Assembly: GCA_027625915.1 (NCBI GenBank)
Contig: JANTQA010000040.1
Coordinates: 2,418,001-2,482,000, forward strand
DNA length: 64,000 bases
Source: Anaeramoeba flamelloides
Taxonomy: Eukaryota > Metamonada > Anaeramoebidae
Direction of reading: 5' to 3'
A program made the position numbers and the translations under genes. Below are positions 47,201-58,503 of this stretch, one piece after another. The notes beneath the pieces were generated by a model. That model was not told the origin of the DNA, made no database searches, and saw only the letters and a program-made list of their open reading frames with translations. Every line of letters begins with the position of its first letter. Within the stretch, counting starts at the first letter, position 1.

Positions 47201-49042
47201 AAAAATTCCTATTGATAAATATCGAGTGTCCTGGGTTTTCCAGAATTTGAAATAATCAAGTAAAATCATTGATTTTACTCTATTATTTTAAATCCTGGAA
47301 AAGCTAAAGGCTTTTTTTTTTTTTATTTTTTAAAATAAACCAAAAAATTTAAGAAAATTTCTTTTTATTTCAAAATTTAAAATAATCCTAACGCAAAAAC
47401 CTACCGGAAAATCCAATAAAAACAGAATTATTTCAATTTAAATCAATAAATAATTCTTTTATAGTCCAAATAATAGGTTTCCCTTTTAAATGATATTTAT
47501 CAAATTTCAAAAAACTTTTGAAATATATAATAAAATAATCCCTTAACTTTGTAAAAGAAAAAAATTTTTAAAATTTTTTTTACTATTAAATTTGAAAAAA
47601 AATATTACTAGAACCTGGAAAATTTTATTTTTTTAGTTTTTAATTTGTAAAATATTCTTAAAAATAATTACCAACCAAAGATCTCTTTTTAACCAATATT
47701 GTTTATTATAAGTGAAGTTATTAAAAAGTAAAAAATCACTAAATGCTTAATTTTTTTTTGATACATTTTTTTCATGTTGGTGAGGTGATTTTTTAATGAA
47801 TCAAAAATTCAAAAAAAAAAAAAAAAAAAAATACGATTAAATAATGTCAAAATATTTTTCAAAAATTCAAAAATATTTCTAAATTAAATAATAAAACTTA
47901 ACTATTTTCTGAGAAAGTAGTAGTAATTAACATCACAAAATCTTTATCAAAATTAAATCTAATAAATCCATTCCACTATCTAAAGATATTATTTTCACCA
48001 TTTATTTTATTGATTTTTAGTAATAACACAATTTGTTTTTTTTTGTTGCAAGAACTTACTTTTAATAAAAGATATGAAAAAGATTATGATCTCAATGTTT
48101 ATGTATATTTTTTTAAGATTGAAAATTGGTTGTTTATTTTTTTTATTTTGATCATAAAAAATTTGTGTTTTCCAAAGAGATCTTTAATCTTGAAAAACTT
48201 TTAAATAGAATGTTAAACTGATAAATTTATTTTCTGGCTTAAAAAAATTATTTGAATCTTTCTCAGCTTGTCTGTTTTTTATTGAATTTTATTGTTTTTC
48301 TTGTTTTCTCCAAAAAAAAGTGCTAATTTTTTAGAAATATTTTAATGAAGATATTTTGATCAACTTATTTTGAAATATATACATATAAGGAAATGATTCA
48401 ATCACTATTAATATCCCTCTTAATTTTTTATTGTCATATTACAAATAGAACTACTTTTAAAAGAAAATATTATTTGAAATGTAAAAAAAAATATTCTACT
48501 TCTTTGAAAATACCTTTAATTATAGTTTTGCTGTTTACATTTTGTATATGTATTAAAATTTTTGAATTACAGTTTCTTATAATGCTTTATTTTTCTATGA
48601 TTTCTGATTGTCTTTTTTTTTGATCACAATATTTTTTGAATTTAAAAAAGATGATGTATTAAAATTTCTATTGGAATTCAAAAAATGTGTTTTCTCCTCG
48701 TAAATTTACCTTATTTTTGCAAATTTAAAATTTAAAATATCTTCTTCTTTCAACCAATACTATATTTTATTTCAAATTAAATAGGTTCTACGTGTAAAGG
48801 ATTCAGATTCGTTTCCTACTGTAATTGTAGGAAATAAAAATGATTTAGAAGAAGAACGTGATGTTACAATAGAAGAAGGTACAGAATTATCAAATGAATT
48901 GGGCTGTCCTTTCTATGAAACTTCAGCAAAAGAAAATCACAATATTAATGAATCTTTTACGGCTTTAGTTATTAATCTCAGAAAAAAATTGGAGCAGGAA
49001 GGTTTGCTCAAAAAAAAAAAAAAAAAATGTTCAATCCTTTAA
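44279..49042 (+). CDS. Ras-family small GTPase with C-terminal prenylation motif
   Basis: Exons 44279-44373, 44548-44752 and 48785-49042, with donors GTAATG and GTAAAT and acceptors ACAG and ATAG, all in phase; 185 residues. GTP-binding motifs are complete: P-loop GGSGVGKS (11-18), switch I YDPTLEETY (33-41), DTAGQE (58-63), NKND (117-120) and ETSAKE (145-150). The effector loop and switch II (DTAGQERYHTLESHYVR) place it in the Ras/Rap branch, acting at membranes in signalling. The C-terminus is a lysine cluster of six followed by CSIL, a CAAX box; a final Leu usually favours geranylgeranylation. Position 13, equivalent to Ras Gly12, is Ser, which may lower GTP hydrolysis. The six lysines come from a pure run of 18 A. 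Intron 2 is 4.0 kb. Confidence 0.93.
45615..46315. mobile_element. TA-flanked MITE family B, copy 3
   Basis: 701 bp between TA at 45613-45614 and 46316-46317. Ends AACTCTGTTTCAGTAAAAGG and CCTTTGACTGAAAAATAGTT are inverted and both carry GGGGCCCA next to them. It matches 5718-6421 in reverse. It holds a family-C inverted repeat at 45836-46011. Confidence 0.8.
45836..46011. mobile_element. Inner family-C MITE inside element B
   Basis: About 176 bp with arms of about 55 bp: TACTGATATTTGAATAATAA..CATTTTTCACTTCATTTTCC on the left and its inverse GGAAATGAAAAATGAAGTGA..AACAAATATCAAG on the right. A half-decayed version is in the same place in the 5.7-kb copy of B (about 6110-6200). Confidence 0.7.
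47234..47790. repeat. Palindrome L and repeat K, second copies
   Basis: 47234-47304 is a good palindrome L (AGTAAAATCATTGATTTTAC at its centre). 47310-47790 matches 33020-33470 in reverse. The L-K order is kept between the two loci. Confidence 0.6.
48090..48520. repeat. Dispersed repeat J, copy 2
   Basis: Matches 28590-28990 in the same orientation. The plus-strand frames 48010-48204 and 48393-48623 fall in it and are not called as genes. Confidence 0.5.
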
Positions 49043-50101
49043 ATTTAATTTATTGAATCAAATTACAAAAAAACTTTTTTTTAAAGTTGTTTATTTTTAA
49101 TAATTTATATTTTTGTATAGTTTTTGATTTTTTTTCAATTAAAATTTATAATAAATTTGAGTAAAATATTTTTTTTTTTTATTATTTTTTTTTTTTATTT
49201 TGCTGCCTTTGGAAAATTCTTTGTTATTTTCAAAATTGAAATTACTTAACCCAGTGATGCTGCAAAACAAAAGTAACAAATCCATGAATAAATTATTATT
49301 GAGTAGTCACCCAAATGTAAATTTAGAAACAATAATCGAACTAAAATTAAATTAACCAAAAGAATTGAGAATATGATTTTTGGGTGTTTTTTATTCAAGA
49401 TAGCATTTTTTTTTTACAAATTGTTAGTAATAAATCCTTTTTAAATTTTAATTTTTTTTATTTTGATTTTTTCAAATTTTATTTTTTTAGCTTAAAGATA
49501 ATTTTAATATGTGCAAAAAAATTGGATCTGTCTTTCCTTTGATTAATCATGGAATCTATTATTTTATCGAGTACTTTTCTTTTTAGAAATGTAAGTAACT
49601 GGGGATTTGTGGTATAATTTACACTTCTTCGATAATATTATCAACAAATCATTTTTCTTTTTCTTTAATTATTTGGCTAAAATGCTGTAGAAAAACGACT
49701 TTTACCACATAATTACTTGATACAAACAACACAAAACATAGATAAAAATTGAAAAAATAAAGATAATATACAAAAAAATGAAATGATGATTAACAAAATT
49801 CAAACTAGAATAGAATCTAGATTAAGTTATTTGTTTACCTTTGAAACAATAAACGTTCTTAACCAAGTAAAATTACGATTTCATTAAATTTTAAGTATAT
49901 TGACCCACTTAAATAGAAAAAAAAACTGATTTCTCCTTTTAAAGAACCATTCTAATTTTTTATAGAATTTCAAGATTTAAAATCATACCAACAATCAAAT
50001 TTTTCTAAGAAGAATTTGGAACATATCCTATTTTCTTCAACAGATCTGAATTGAATATGTAAACAACTCACACAAAAAACCCACACACACGCGCACGCAC
50101 A

Positions 50102-50142
<41 letters not shown>

Positions 50143-50244
50143 TTTTGTATTCAATATTAACTTTCAATTTAAATTGATTACTAATTCACTTTTGAAACCA
50201 TCTGAATACATAAAAATCCGATATTGTAAAAATTAAAAAAATAA
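49043..50244. other. Intergenic, 3' flank of Ras
   Basis: AT-rich sequence. Near 49614-49640, TATAATTTACACTTCTTCGATAAT resembles the 3' end of the LINE at 36840 and may be a tiny relic. A (CA)n-(TA)n microsatellite is at about 50082-50140. Confidence 0.45.
50082..50140. repeat. (CA)n-(TA)n microsatellite
   Basis: CACACACGCGCACGCACACG passing into an (AT)n run of about 36 bases. Confidence 0.85.
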
Positions 50245-50330
50245 AACTAAACCAAAAAAAAAAGTAAGTCATAATTTTTGAAATGAGCATTACAGATTTT
50301 TTATTACTGAAATTTCACTGAAAAAAGCTA
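50245..50330. repeat. Family-A fragment, inverted
   Basis: Contains AAAAGTAAGTCATAATTTTT and ATTACAGATTTTTTATTACTG. The reverse complement matches 51055-51110 inside the full copy of A, 700 bp away. Confidence 0.6.
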
Positions 50331-50701
50331 ATAAAAATTTTTTTAGCTTATAATTAAATGATTTTAAAATGTATTACATATACTGGTGTTCTTTATAGTA
50401 TTTTATTTTCCAAAGATCTTTATTTTTTCCCATTGGCTTTCTTTACAAAATAAAATAAAAATAAAAATAAACACAATATAAACAAAAATTAGAATAAATG
50501 AATATGATCCAAAAAATTAAAATAAATTTTTAATAAGAATAGGGTGTAAATCCTCAAAACAACTTCCAATTAACATTCTAAAACAAGTCAAAAATTTTGA
50601 AAAATAGTTTTTTCACCCCCTCCCTACAATTAAAAAAAAACCAGAGAGAGAAACCCAAATAACATAATAAAGAGTTATTTTGAAAAGTAATATATAAACT
50701 A

Positions 50702-50862
50702 AACTATTTTTCATAAATTTTGACTCACTTTCTAATGTTAATGGGGGGTTTTTTGAGGATTTATTCCAGTATTCTTTTCAAAAAATATTTTCAAATTTTT
50801 GGATCAGAATCATTTTTTCTAATTTTGCAAATTTTTGTTTTACTTTTTCCAATTTTTCTTTT

Positions 50863-50900
<38 letters not shown>

Positions 50901-51287
50901 CTTTTTTTTTTTTTTTAAAAAAGATTATGTGGAAAATAAAAAGAGACCTTCGAAAATACAAATAATCATTAAGAAAATTTCGACTATGTAATTTCTTTGA
51001 AAATGGATTTAATTATTCATAAAAAATCTTGTTGTTCAACTTTTTTTCAGTGAAAGCTCAGTAATAAAAAATCTGTAATCCTCATTTCAAAAATTGTGAC
51101 TCACTTTTTTTTTAGTTTTTGGTTTTATTTTTATTACTTTTTAATATATCAGGCTTTTATAGATTTAGAATGACTTAAAAGAGAATTAAAAATTATATTT
51201 AGTTATTAATTGTTCTTGAATACTAAAGGATGAATTTTTTTTTTCAATTTATTATTTCAGGTGAGTCATAATTTTTGAAAAAGAGTT
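50702..51287. mobile_element. TA-flanked MITE family A, copy 2
   Basis: 586 bp between TA at 50700-50701 and 51288-51289. Ends AACTATTTTTCATAAATTTT and ATAATTTTTGAAAAAGAGTT, with TGACTCAC and GTGAGTCA just inside. It contains a poly(T)-rich run at about 50865-50917. About 80% like 8362-9009 by eye. The plus-strand frame at 50720-50965 is a Phe run, not a gene. Confidence 0.8.
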
Positions 51288-51289
51288 TA

Positions 51290-52189
51290 TATTCCAAAAA
51301 TTTTGACACATTTTAAACAGTTGAAAGAATAGCAATACTACCCTTTACATTCAATTTGGAAAGAATTTTGATTTTACAAACTATTTCATTTTTTTTCTTT
51401 TAGGTTTTGTTTTCTTTTCCCTTTTTCCAATTACCAAATCTGTTTGGTTAGATCTGAAATTTTTTTTCGAATAGTTTATAGAAGGTTAGTGTTGAGTTTG
51501 TTAAATTGGAAAATCACATACAATTGGTCAATTGTATCTTATCATTTGATCGATCAACAATTGTTGGTGAAATTTCAATAAAATTTATCAATCGAATTTT
51601 TTGTTCCTCTTGTTTCATTGTTTTGGACACACCTATTTTTATTTTTGAGTTTTATATTTTTTTCTTTTATTTAGCTAAATATGTTGACTTATTAAAACAT
51701 TAATAATCGATAAATTAAATGTCGTTTTATATTACGTTTGAAAAAATATAATAAATTGTGTGTGTTTTTTTGCCTATTTTTGATTTTGGGTGTGTCCAAA
51801 TTTTTGGGATGGAGTTTATATAAGCTCCATCCAAAAATGTGGGGCAAAAAAATATCTATCAATATAAGAATAAATTCTTTATTCAGTTATTAAACTCAAA
51901 ACTTTAGACAAAAAAAAACGAAGCCATTAATAATAATAAAACTCTTGATTAAAATTGGTGTTTATTGTCAAAAGTTCGAAGAATAAAAAATAAAAATAAA
52001 AAAAAAAAAATTGCCACTAATTTTTGGAAAAATATCCAAAATTAGTAATGTCTATTTAACAATCTTTAGTTCGATCTTTTTTTCAATTTTTTTTTTGATA
52101 ATGTGTAAAATCATACTTCAATATATTTTTGATTTGATCTTTAGATTTTTTGTTTTTCATTTGATCATTAACTTTTTGTTTTTCCCATT

Positions 52190-52235
<46 letters not shown>

Positions 52236-52852
52236 GTTTTAAAAAAGAAAAAAAAAAAAAAAAAAAACCTTTTTATTTTTTCTTTTTTTTTTGTTTATCT
52301 CACCTCTTTAATTGAAGTATACAACTGTTCTGAGCAATTTTTCCACCAAAGTCCATCGAAGTCAACTCAATTGTTTAGAATCAAAAGAATTTTTTGGTTG
52401 ATTTCTTATCACATCTCTTCTGAACTTTGTTAAATTTTGGACAATAATAATAACAAAGTAAAAATGAAAAAAATGAAGAATTCGAAAAAATAATGAAATG
52501 AGAAATTTGACTCTATTATTTTTTCAAAATTAAAAATTTTGCAAAATAATTTTAATTCAAAAAAAAATATTTAGAATCCATTAATAAAACTTCAAAATAC
52601 AAGAAATTAAGTATGATATGTTAAAAAACATATTATTGTTGTACATTTTGTATAATTGAATTAATATTAAGAAATAATTATTGAAATAAAAAATGCCCTA
52701 TATTATTGGAAATAGCTTATATGTGTGTGATCTTCTTGAAACGAAGAAATGCGATTTTTATTTTGAATAGTGGGTGTTTCCAAGTCTCCTTGGATTTTTC
52801 AATAACTTTAGATAAAATAATGTGATTGTAGTCCATTTTTTTTTTGAAATTA
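51290..52852. other. Intergenic, small hairpin and long homopolymers
   Basis: A hairpin at about 51801-51838 (TTTTTGGGATGGAG with CTCCATCCAAAAA), with outer TTTTTTTGCC / GGCAAAAAAA arms. A poly(T)/poly(A) stretch lies at about 52190-52267. Frames 51506-51703 and 52011-52433 have no family resemblance. Confidence 0.45.
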
Positions 52853-53019
52853 AAGTCAGTGCCTCTCTTAAGGTACAAATTTCACTGGAAATCAAGGTAC
52901 AAAATAAAGATTCCAGTAAAATAATTTATGTACAAAGAAATTCGAAAGAATACGTTGATTTGAGATTGTTTTGTGTTTTAAATTTGCTTGGGTTTTTTTC
53001 ATTATATTTGAAACTGACT
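52853..53019. repeat. MITE family F, degenerate copy
   Basis: Left AAGTCAGTGCCTCTCTTAAG, GGTACAAAAT and TTCCAGTAAAATAA inside, right GAAACTGAC. It is flanked by TA on both sides. The plus-strand frame across it is not a gene. Confidence 0.6.
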
Positions 53020-55770
53020 AGAAGTGATTCTGGGTACAATTGGGTGTTATAGGCTATTTTACAATTCATCTCAAGAATTAATTGTAATGGGGATAAAATC
53101 CAGATAAAAAATTTGTATAAAAAATCTTAATTGATAAACAACTTTCAACAATTCCAGAAATGTAGAAAATAATAATTATAATTGATTTTAATTATATGAT
53201 GGTTTATTTGGTTTTGAGTTATATACAAATATATGTATTCATATAAGGTAACACTTGATATGGTTGTAAATTATTTGGATATATATTAAACCAAACGGGT
53301 TGTAATTTGTGAAACGTATACATTTAAATTACATATTCAAAAGAAACAACTCTTTGAATTTATCATTCTAGATATTGAGATTAATTTTATAATTAATTTT
53401 ATAACATTAAATTTAAAATTTTCAATATACAAAATCTTAAATTGAAAAAAATTTTAATTAGGGGTTCCCTTTAATAAGTAAAAAAAATTAAATAAATAAT
53501 TTTACAATATCCTTTTTTTTTTATTTTATTTATTTATTTTTTTTTTTTTTTTTTTTTTGGGGGGGGTGCTTTTATTGTACGTAAGAGAGAATAGATAGTT
53601 ATTTACTTGATTGCTATATTTACTAATTCATTTGGTTATTTTGTTGATTACATGTAAATTGTCAAAAATATTAATTGATTTTTCTTGTTGGGGGGGTTGT
53701 ATATATGTCGATAAGTATTTATCAACCAATTCTAATATTTTTAAAAAAAAAAAAATATGACATCTCATTTCAAGGTTAATTCAATTTAATAAAAAAAAAA
53801 AAAAAAAATACATATAATGTCTATTGAAAAAATTTTAAAAATTTATTTATTTATCTTGAGAAAGGAGTAATCAAAGAAAATTTACTAAATAAAAAGGAGA
53901 AGAAGAAAAATAATTACAATATTAAAGGAAAAAAATAATATATCATTCACATTACCAGATTAAAAATTATTCTAGGCATTTGGTGATTCTGGGCAAACCT
54001 TGATTGTAGGTGACGATAAGTCCTGAAACAGGAGGGGTAAAAACCCATAGAAATCTTCTTCATAAATAAGATTCCACAAAATGTGATTAATAAAATGGTA
54101 TTCCAGGACGCCGAATAGTGGGGCACTATGTACCCGAATTTATATATTTTTTTACTATTTTAGGAATTCTTTATTTTCAATTTTTTTTATTTTCATTTTT
54201 TCTTTATTAACGTAGGTTTTCTAACCATAAGAGCTTTGATGAAAAATTCCGACAAGAAAAATAAATTTCGTAATTTTGAATAACCAGATTAAGGAGTTTT
54301 TGTGTATTTTTCCTAAGGATAACTTTTTTAAAAATTTTTAAAAATAAAAAAAAAAATCTATTGTCAAAATCACACATAGTGGTATTCCAAAAAAAAAAAT
54401 ACTTTTCAACAATTAAATTACTTCGAAAATATAAAAATTATTTCGAATTGAATGGTAAATGCCTGTTCAAGTTTTTTTTTTGAAAAAAATAAACAGTTTT
54501 TTTGCATAAATAAAATCCCTAAAATTACAATAACGAAGTTTCAAATTCTCGAAAATTACAATAAAAAATCCGCTGTACTCTCGTGTTTCAATTATTTTGA
54601 TTCAAGATTTGGTACAATCTATTTGTAAAATTGAGATTTTCTTTGAAAATACTCTACTGTAAATATTCTCAAAATGTATTTCTTTTAATAATAGAATGGA
54701 TTTTATAAAAAAAAAAAATGAAATACTCATTAAAAAGATTTTGGACTGAAGAAAAGGGTTATAATTAATTATTTTATGTAAATTATTTTTTCTATACAGT
54801 GTGTTTGTCTCCAAAAATATATTCTAAAATAATCCAAATTTCAAATCAAAAAATCTATAGAACAAACCTTGGATTTTAATTACTTTAATTTTTTAATTAA
54901 AAAAATATAATTTTAAATCTCAAAGTTTCAAAAATACTGAGATCCCTATTCTAATAAAACACCATATTATCATGATCAAATGATCTTGCGAAGGTCTGGG
55001 TTTTTTTTTCTACTGGTAACAAGATCGATCTATAAAAATTTGAGAATCTGAAATAAAAAATTTTCGATCTCAAATGGAAAATGACATAAATTTTAAAAGA
55101 GTTGTTGAATTTGACCAAAGATAGATCATATGAAATATATTCATTAGTCAAGTTTTAAAGTAGAATTTTATCAATATTTTATCTCTATAGAATAGTGGTT
55201 TTTAAGAATAAAATTTCTCTTACTATTTTTTTTTGCTTGGGTATATTGATATTGTGATTAATAATTTTTTTTTATTAGTTTCCTTGATCTTGTTTTTATA
55301 AAAACTAAGTCTTGGGTATAGACTTGACTGATTGTAGAGTAAGTTTAATTTTCTCATTCCATTGGTACCTGATTGCTATTGTTGTAGTTAGTTTAGTTCC
55401 AATCTTTACAATGTTCCTGTGAATTTTTTTCAATATCAAATTTTGAAGATGAGCTAGATTTTTAAGAAATTGATATCGAAAAAAGTCCACAGTTACCTTG
55501 GCATGGCTGTGAGTAACATTCAGTTCATAGGTAACGAATAAGGTCATTTTCATTGTGTTTAAGATTAAATAATGACAAGAATATTAATTCCTAGAATTGT
55601 TTATATCCGATGTGCCCAGCTCCCAAACATTTAACAACAAAAAAAATGGTAAAAAACATTTCTAGCTTGATATAGAATACTTTTAATAAAAATCTCTTTG
55701 AATACATGTTTTTCTTTAATTAAAAATTTGTAAACAAATCGACTTATTTTAAGATCTCTAAAACAACTAA
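53020..55770. other. Intergenic, retroposon E relative and featureless DNA
   Basis: Repeat E copy 2 lies at about 53835-53990 and may continue to about 54150, where the sequence is less AT-rich (GGTGACGATAAGTCCTGAAA, GACGCCGAATAGTGGGGCAC). 55305-55560 is also slightly richer in GC on the minus strand but has no assignable frame. Confidence 0.4.
53835..53990. repeat. Retroposon E, second copy
   Basis: Shares TTTATTTATTTAT, GAAAGGAGTAAT.AAAG, GGAGAAGAAGAAAAATAATTA and the ATATCATT region with 40975-41118. Sequence beyond 53990 is not in the first copy. Confidence 0.6.
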
Positions 55771-56637
55771 CCATTGTGAAAAAAATTTGGGTCATTAAAA
55801 AAAATTGGGTCAGTCAAAAATTTGTTTTCGTTTTTTAAATAGTAAATATTAGCAAAATGATTTTTGATCAAAGTAAAATTTTATGAACAAATCTTACATT
55901 TAATAAAAACCAAAGTCATTATCAATAATAATTTTCAAATGCAATATTAAATTGTTGCATTTGAACCTTTTAGAATTACTGTGGAACTCTAAAAAACAAA
56001 ATTTTACTTTTAATTGTAAACTTTACTAAAAATGTTAATTTTTTTTTTATTAGAAAACATTACAAGATCAAGTTAATTATTGTTTGGGAAGACCAAAAAT
56101 TAATAACAGTTTTAAATTAAGGTTTGTCTATGAGGATTTTTAGAATTTAAATGGTTTCTGAAATCTTGATATTTCGGTATTTTGAAGTTTTGATTGTAAA
56201 CATTAGTGGAAAACAACCTATTTCGAAAAAATATCTTTTTTGGAAGAATTTATGATTCAATTTGGTTTAAAAGGATATTTAAGATTAACCGTGATAAATT
56301 TGCGTTTATTAACAATGATAAATATCTTATTGAATTAATAGATTTTAATATTTCCTATTAAATAGTTCTCTTATTTTTTAGTAAAGTTTACAATTAAAAA
56401 TAAATTTTTGTATTTTTGGAGTTCCACAGTAATTCTAAAAGGTTCAAATGCAACAATTTAATATTGCATTTGAAAATTATTATTGATAATGACTTTGGTT
56501 TTTATTAAATGTAAGATTTGTTCATAAAATTTTACTTTGATCAAAAACCATTTTGCTAATATTTACTATTTAAAAAACGAAAACAAATTTTTGACTGACC
56601 CAATTTTTTTTAATGACCCAAATTTTTTTCACAATGG
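55771..56637. mobile_element. Long-hairpin DNA element with TAA flanks
   Basis: 867 bp. The 265-bp arms 55771-56035 and 56373-56637 are inverted copies, about 97-98% identical by eye, starting CCATTGTGAAAAAAATTTGG. The arms flank a 337-bp unrelated centre. TAA lies directly outside on both sides (55768-55770 and 56638-56640), which would be a 3-bp target duplication as in PIF/Harbinger elements (family knowledge; the assignment is tentative). There is no transposase. The high arm identity suggests a young insertion. Confidence 0.8.
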
Positions 56638-56640
56638 TAA

Positions 56641-58503
56641 TAAGGATTTCAATAAAAAAGGTGTTCTAAATTGTATATTTTGATTCAATTTGTTGAATGG
56701 GTTGATAATGAATTACACTTTACAGTTAATTAATTTCTTCTTTGATCTGATTTTAAATTTTTTTTTTCGTCTGATTCTCGATTCAAAAGGTCTTGAACTT
56801 TTATATCGAAATTTTTTATTTTGTTTAATTGTAAAACCGAAAAATATTTTCCCTCTAAGACTTGGTAGTTACTTACAACCCAACAAAATGTTGAGATTTA
56901 AATCTAATAGTAGAAATTTCAAGAAATAATGTGGAAGATTTGTTTTTCAACGTTTTTTAAGAAAAATGTTCTACTCCAAGATCAATCTCTTCCTAAACAA
57001 AAGTGGATCATAAAGAAGATTCACAAACATCCTTAATGGATCAACAACTTTAAATCACTAGAAAAAAAACAATAATGCTCAAAATATTACTTTTGAATAA
57101 TGAGGATTATAGGTCTGAGAATATTTTAAGCAATCTATTTCAAATGGGCGAATTAGACTTTTTAAACTACCACTTAGAAAAGTTGTTATAAAGACTTGTT
57201 TAAAATGGTTGGTATAACAAAAGTTAATTTTCTCATTTTCATAAGAGATCATTTGGTAAATATATTTTAGAATTTGACAAAATTTTTTTGTATTTTGATA
57301 ACAATTATCATCAAGATCAGGTATTATTGAAATTTTTGCACTATACAGGACAATACTCGCATTAGTGTTTTGTCAGGGACTTTTTTTCGATAAAATCGTT
57401 TCCAAAATTAACATTTAACTCAAAGCAAATTGACAACTCTTCCTTTTGAAGAAAAGCGAAAAATAAAAAACAGTTTAATTTGTCAAGATAAAATCGAGAA
57501 ATCGAAAGTTAACAACATCACTGTTTTTCCTTGGCCGTGTCCATTTATGCAACGTAATGTATATTTGAATTGCTGAAATATTAACCAATACAAACAGATT
57601 CTAAGAATTGATAATTTCTAAAAGTATTTTTGTCGATTCTAAAATGAGAATGAGTTTATAGATTAGTCTTCTTTCTTAACAAATTTTTTACTCAAAAAAC
57701 CAAACGTATTCAACTTGTATACTTTGAGAAAAAAAAAAGTTCACGAAAACCCTTACAATGTGAAAAGAAAGAAAATGAATCTCAGCTATCCTGTCTCAAA
57801 TTTATTATTCGACAGAATTCTTGTCATACCAAATGAATATAATATGAAAACCTAAGACTCTAAGCTTTATATTTCTTTGCTTTTGGAATAAAATTCCAAT
57901 AATTAATTGCAATTTGCCTTTTTCTTATTTTTTTTCATAAAATTTTCGTAAAATAACCTTCAAATTCAAAAACCAGTCTAATTAATACAATATTTACCAT
58001 GTAATATTATCACAGATTTCCTAAAAAGCATCTTACCAAAATATATTAATTAAAGTAGAAAAGAAAAAAACCTAGTAAAAATCAAGTTCTGAATGGAAAT
58101 TAATTCTCTGTTTATTGTTTTATTAATATTTTTATTATTGTTCCTCTGTTGACAAAACTTTTAATTTTTTATTTTCTTTGTAAACTAAGTTGAATCGGTT
58201 TTTAAAAAATTAAATCTCGAGTCGAATTTTTAATCAAATTTTGCAAGATCACGATTAAATTAATCAAAAAAAAAGTAAATTTCGGTTCTTAATTTCAAAA
58301 AAAGACAGCAATTTGTTTTGAATGGTGTGTGTTTCAAAAATAAAGGTAGAAAAGGAAAAAGTTGTGATCATGCTCTTCGATTTCTTCAAAAAAATAAACA
58401 TATTTTAATTTTTTATCTTTTTTTGTTTTTTTTTTTTATTTGGTTGCTAACAATCCAATTCTCTCTTTCAATTTACCATAAACTTATAAACACAACAACC
58501 AAT
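56641..58503. other. Intergenic with a decayed LINE fragment
   Basis: 57300-57570 appears to hold an old LINE C-terminal region: 57480-57560 reads QDKIEKSKVNNITVF then PWPCPF, similar in spacing to the KEIIENIDHFLWICPF region of the LINE at 36.2 kb. The last few hundred bases would be the promoter of the FN3 gene. Confidence 0.4.

Larger units (their letters stand above)
44753..48784 (+). other. Ras intron 2 (4032 bp) loaded with repeats
   Basis: Starts GTAAAT and ends ATAG. It holds the triple-nested C/B/C elements (45520-46393), palindrome L and repeat K (47234-47790), and repeat J (48090-48520). The first 750 bases and 46400-47230 show nothing recognisable. Short frames inside are not genes. 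Confidence 0.9.

Noticed and set aside
55305-55553. 82-codon minus-strand frame with slightly higher GC
   Set aside because: No domain or homologous family recognised; flanks do not show exon borders.
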